From positions 1 to 15,739 of the forward strand of contig JAEWEF010000048.1 in the NCBI GenBank assembly GCA_023389595.1: DNA of 15,739 nt, in the 5' to 3' direction. This document shows positions 14,412-15,739 of this stretch, piece after piece; the stretch's first letter is position 1, and each line of letters opens with the position of its first letter. A program made the position numbers and the translations under genes. The notes under the pieces are model-generated. The model was not told the origin of the DNA and did not search any database. It saw nothing but the letters and a program-made list of their open reading frames with translations. Source of the stretch: Fusobacteriota bacterium. Lineage in GTDB: Bacteria > Fusobacteriota > Fusobacteriia > Fusobacteriales > Fusobacteriaceae.

Positions 14412-14440
14412 ATTATATATTCATTATTTTTTAGTGTCAA
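14412..14440 (-). promoter_or_regulatory. Consensus promoter of the transketolase operon
   Basis: On the minus strand, TTGACA (14435-14440), exactly 17 nt, then TATAAT (14412-14417). This is a perfect match to the housekeeping sigma consensus and the best promoter in the window, suggesting strong, constitutive transketolase expression. Confidence 0.85.
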
Positions 14441-14470
14441 GTTTATTAATTTTTATTTTCATTGTAAAAA

Positions 14471-14500
14471 TAAAAAATAGCAGTTTAAACACTGCTATTT
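14471..14500 (-). terminator. Terminator of the mrr transcript
   Basis: A 10-bp perfect stem, AAATAGCAGT (14475-14484) with ACTGCTATTT (14491-14500), and a 6-nt loop. On the minus strand a T-rich tail follows. It ends mrr transcription about 35 nt before the transketolase -35 box, insulating the two units. Confidence 0.8.
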
Positions 14501-14535
14501 AATCTTTAAAGTTTTATTGAGAATAAATATAAAAT

Positions 14536-15444
14536 TTATAACATTTCGTTAAAAAAATCACCGTCTATTCTTTTTAGCTTATAAATATTCTCTACAGAAA
14601 CTCCCAAATCATATTCTATCATTAATTTTGCTAACTCTTTACCATCAATCAATACTATTGTTACTGTTTTTTGTTCTTTGGAATATTTTTTTGCCCCTTC
14701 GGAAAATTTACCAGTAGTTATAAATAATCCTTTACTGGCTCCTTTTCCAGCAAGAGCTCCGACAAATTTTTGAAGTTCTTGTCTACCTATACTACTATCT
14801 TTTTCCCATTTCTTAGCTTGGATATATATCATATCAAATCCTAATTTATCTTCTCTTATCGTTCCGTCAATTCCGCCATCGTTGCTCCTTTGTGTTACTA
14901 TTCCAGATTTTATATCAAAACCTCCATAACCAATTTTTTGTAATAACTTAACTACTAACACTTCAAAAAAATCAGAATTTCTTTTTAAAACTTCTTCCAA
15001 TATTTCCTCTTCTAAAAGTTTATTTATTATTTCAAAAGATTGTTCTATTTTATCCTGAGGAGTGTCATCTTCTATTTCTATACTTACTTCAGAATTTAAT
15101 TTAGAAATTTTTCTTCCAATAAACTCTCTAAACTCTTCGAACTTATATAAATAACTATTATTTATATTTTCACTGCTTATTAAAGCTTTTTTACCATTTT
15201 CAGTAATTTTTACGAAACCTCTTTTAGATGATTCAATAAGTTTAGCTTTTTTTAAATAAACGCAACTCCAATTTATACGAGATGCAAATTTATTAATACC
15301 ACTTTCTAGTTTTTCTTTAAGATCTTCGTCAGATAATTTTAAGATATTTGCTACCTTTTCTCTTACATCTTTCATACTATGTTCTTTTCCATCTTGTAAA
15401 ACTAAAAGTACTTCTTTATACATTTCATCGTATTTCGGTATCAT
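14536..15444 (-). CDS. mrr: Mrr-family restriction endonuclease
   Basis: A 302-residue stand-alone restriction protein. Mrr enzymes cut modified (methylated) DNA and need no partner methyltransferase. Residues 1-90 are a winged-helix-like Mrr N-terminal domain (PKYDEMYKEVLLVLQDGKEH ... GFVKITENGKKAL). An acidic linker follows to about 155. The PD-(D/E)xK nuclease domain then runs FFEVLVVKLLQKIGYGG (159-175, Glu161), SNDGGIDG (187-194, Asp193) and YIQAKKW (207-213, Gln209 and Lys211), the QxK form usual in Mrr. All catalytic residues appear intact. I start at 15442-15444: the upstream ATG is itself part of the ATGGAGGT ribosome site. It lies 60 nt after the rlmD-like gene with no strong promoter between. 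Confidence 0.92.
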   Translation of the reverse strand: MIPKYDEMYKEVLLVLQDGKEHSMKDVREKVANILKLSDEDLKEKLESGINKFASRINWSCVYLKKAKLIESSKRGFVKITENGKKALISSENINNSYLYKFEEFREFIGRKISKLNSEVSIEIEDDTPQDKIEQSFEIINKLLEEEILEEVLKRNSDFFEVLVVKLLQKIGYGGFDIKSGIVTQRSNDGGIDGTIREDKLGFDMIYIQAKKWEKDSSIGRQELQKFVGALAGKGASKGLFITTGKFSEGAKKYSKEQKTVTIVLIDGKELAKLMIEYDLGVSVENIYKLKRIDGDFFNEML

Positions 15445-15504
15445 AAAAACCTCCATTTTAATTATTTTTTTATTAAAACACTCTATTCAATAAAAAATTC
15501 TCTT

Positions 15505-15739
15505 TTATTTTTTTGTAATCAAAGCTACCGTTTCAATATGGCTTGTTTGAGGAAACATGTCAACAGATTTTATTTTTTCTAAAATGTATCCCTTTTCTAA
15601 AAATAATTTTATATCCCTTGCTAAAGTTGATGGATTGCAAGAAATATAAACAATTTCTTTTATATTTGCCTTATCGATAATTTCTATAATATTTTTCTCT
15701 AACCCTTTTCTTGGTGGATCAAAAATTACAGCGTCGATT
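15505..15739 (-). CDS. rlmD: 23S rRNA (uracil-5-)-methyltransferase, RlmD family (C-terminal fragment)
   Basis: Only the last 78 codons are in the window; the 5' part lies beyond the right edge. Class enzymes transfer a methyl group from SAM to C5 of a uracil in 23S rRNA. The fragment reads DAVIFDPPRKGL, then YISCNPSTLARD with the nucleophilic Cys, then VDMFPQTSHIETVALI with the general-base Glu, ending in KK-stop. This order is diagnostic for the RlmD/RlmC/TrmA (TrmA-like) family. The distinction between RlmC, RlmD and the dual-function RlmCD cannot be made from this end. No terminator separates it clearly from mrr downstream. Confidence 0.92.
   Translation of the reverse strand, partial: IDAVIFDPPRKGLEKNIIEIIDKANIKEIVYISCNPSTLARDIKLFLEKGYILEKIKSVDMFPQTSHIETVALITKK

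Noticed and set aside
1..15739. CRISPR array, insertion sequence or prophage
   Set aside because: No spaced direct repeats, no intact transposase or integrase and no phage structural gene were seen.

Overview
This is a very AT-rich stretch of bacterial chromosome made of densely packed housekeeping genes on both strands. Codons end mostly in A or T. I see no phage, insertion sequence, CRISPR array or RNA gene. The best guess is a member of the Fusobacteriota (Fusobacterium or Leptotrichia type). The 85-residue ribosomal protein L28 opening MQRCEITG, the cysteine-free L31, the split transketolase and the low GC all fit, but this is recalled family resemblance, not a search. A low-GC Firmicute is the alternative.

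Layout. 1-3456 (minus): a lipoprotein with a SpoIID/LytB domain, followed 19 nt later by uvrA, which runs off the left edge. 3577-4191 (plus): a histidine phosphatase. 4226-6102 (minus): psuK-psuG for pseudouridine breakdown. 6241-6498 (plus): rpmB. 6528-8829 (minus): a four-gene overlapping operon, Nudix hydrolase-tsaE-tsaB-ruvC. 8985-10707 (plus): a CysK-family PLP enzyme followed by glutamate racemase murI. 10741-11657 (minus): rpmE and upp with a hairpin between them. 11658-12620: a gene-poor stretch with one unrecognised small ORF, its terminator and a possible coding remnant. 12621-14373 (minus): the two subunits of a split transketolase, behind a perfect-consensus promoter. 14536-15444 (minus): an Mrr-type restriction endonuclease. 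15505-15739 (minus): the 3' end of an RlmD-family 23S rRNA methyltransferase.

How the genes fit together. PsuK and PsuG turn pseudouridine into uracil plus ribose-5-phosphate. Upp recovers the uracil as UMP, and transketolase can take up the pentose phosphate. TsaB and TsaE belong to the tRNA t6A pathway. RuvC and UvrA serve DNA recombination and repair. MurI, and possibly the CysK-like enzyme if it makes lanthionine, supply peptidoglycan. Three convergent gene pairs each share a single hairpin flanked by A- and T-runs that can terminate transcription both ways.

The most unusual thing I found is the SpoIID/LytB lipoprotein. Its motifs come in the reverse of the usual order: the half with the GHGxGM motif comes first, and the half with the catalytic-Glu motif comes last and ends exactly at the DIW motif that normally sits mid-domain. 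The N-terminal half begins with the piece (PYLVAVND) that normally follows that motif. This looks like a clean circular permutation.
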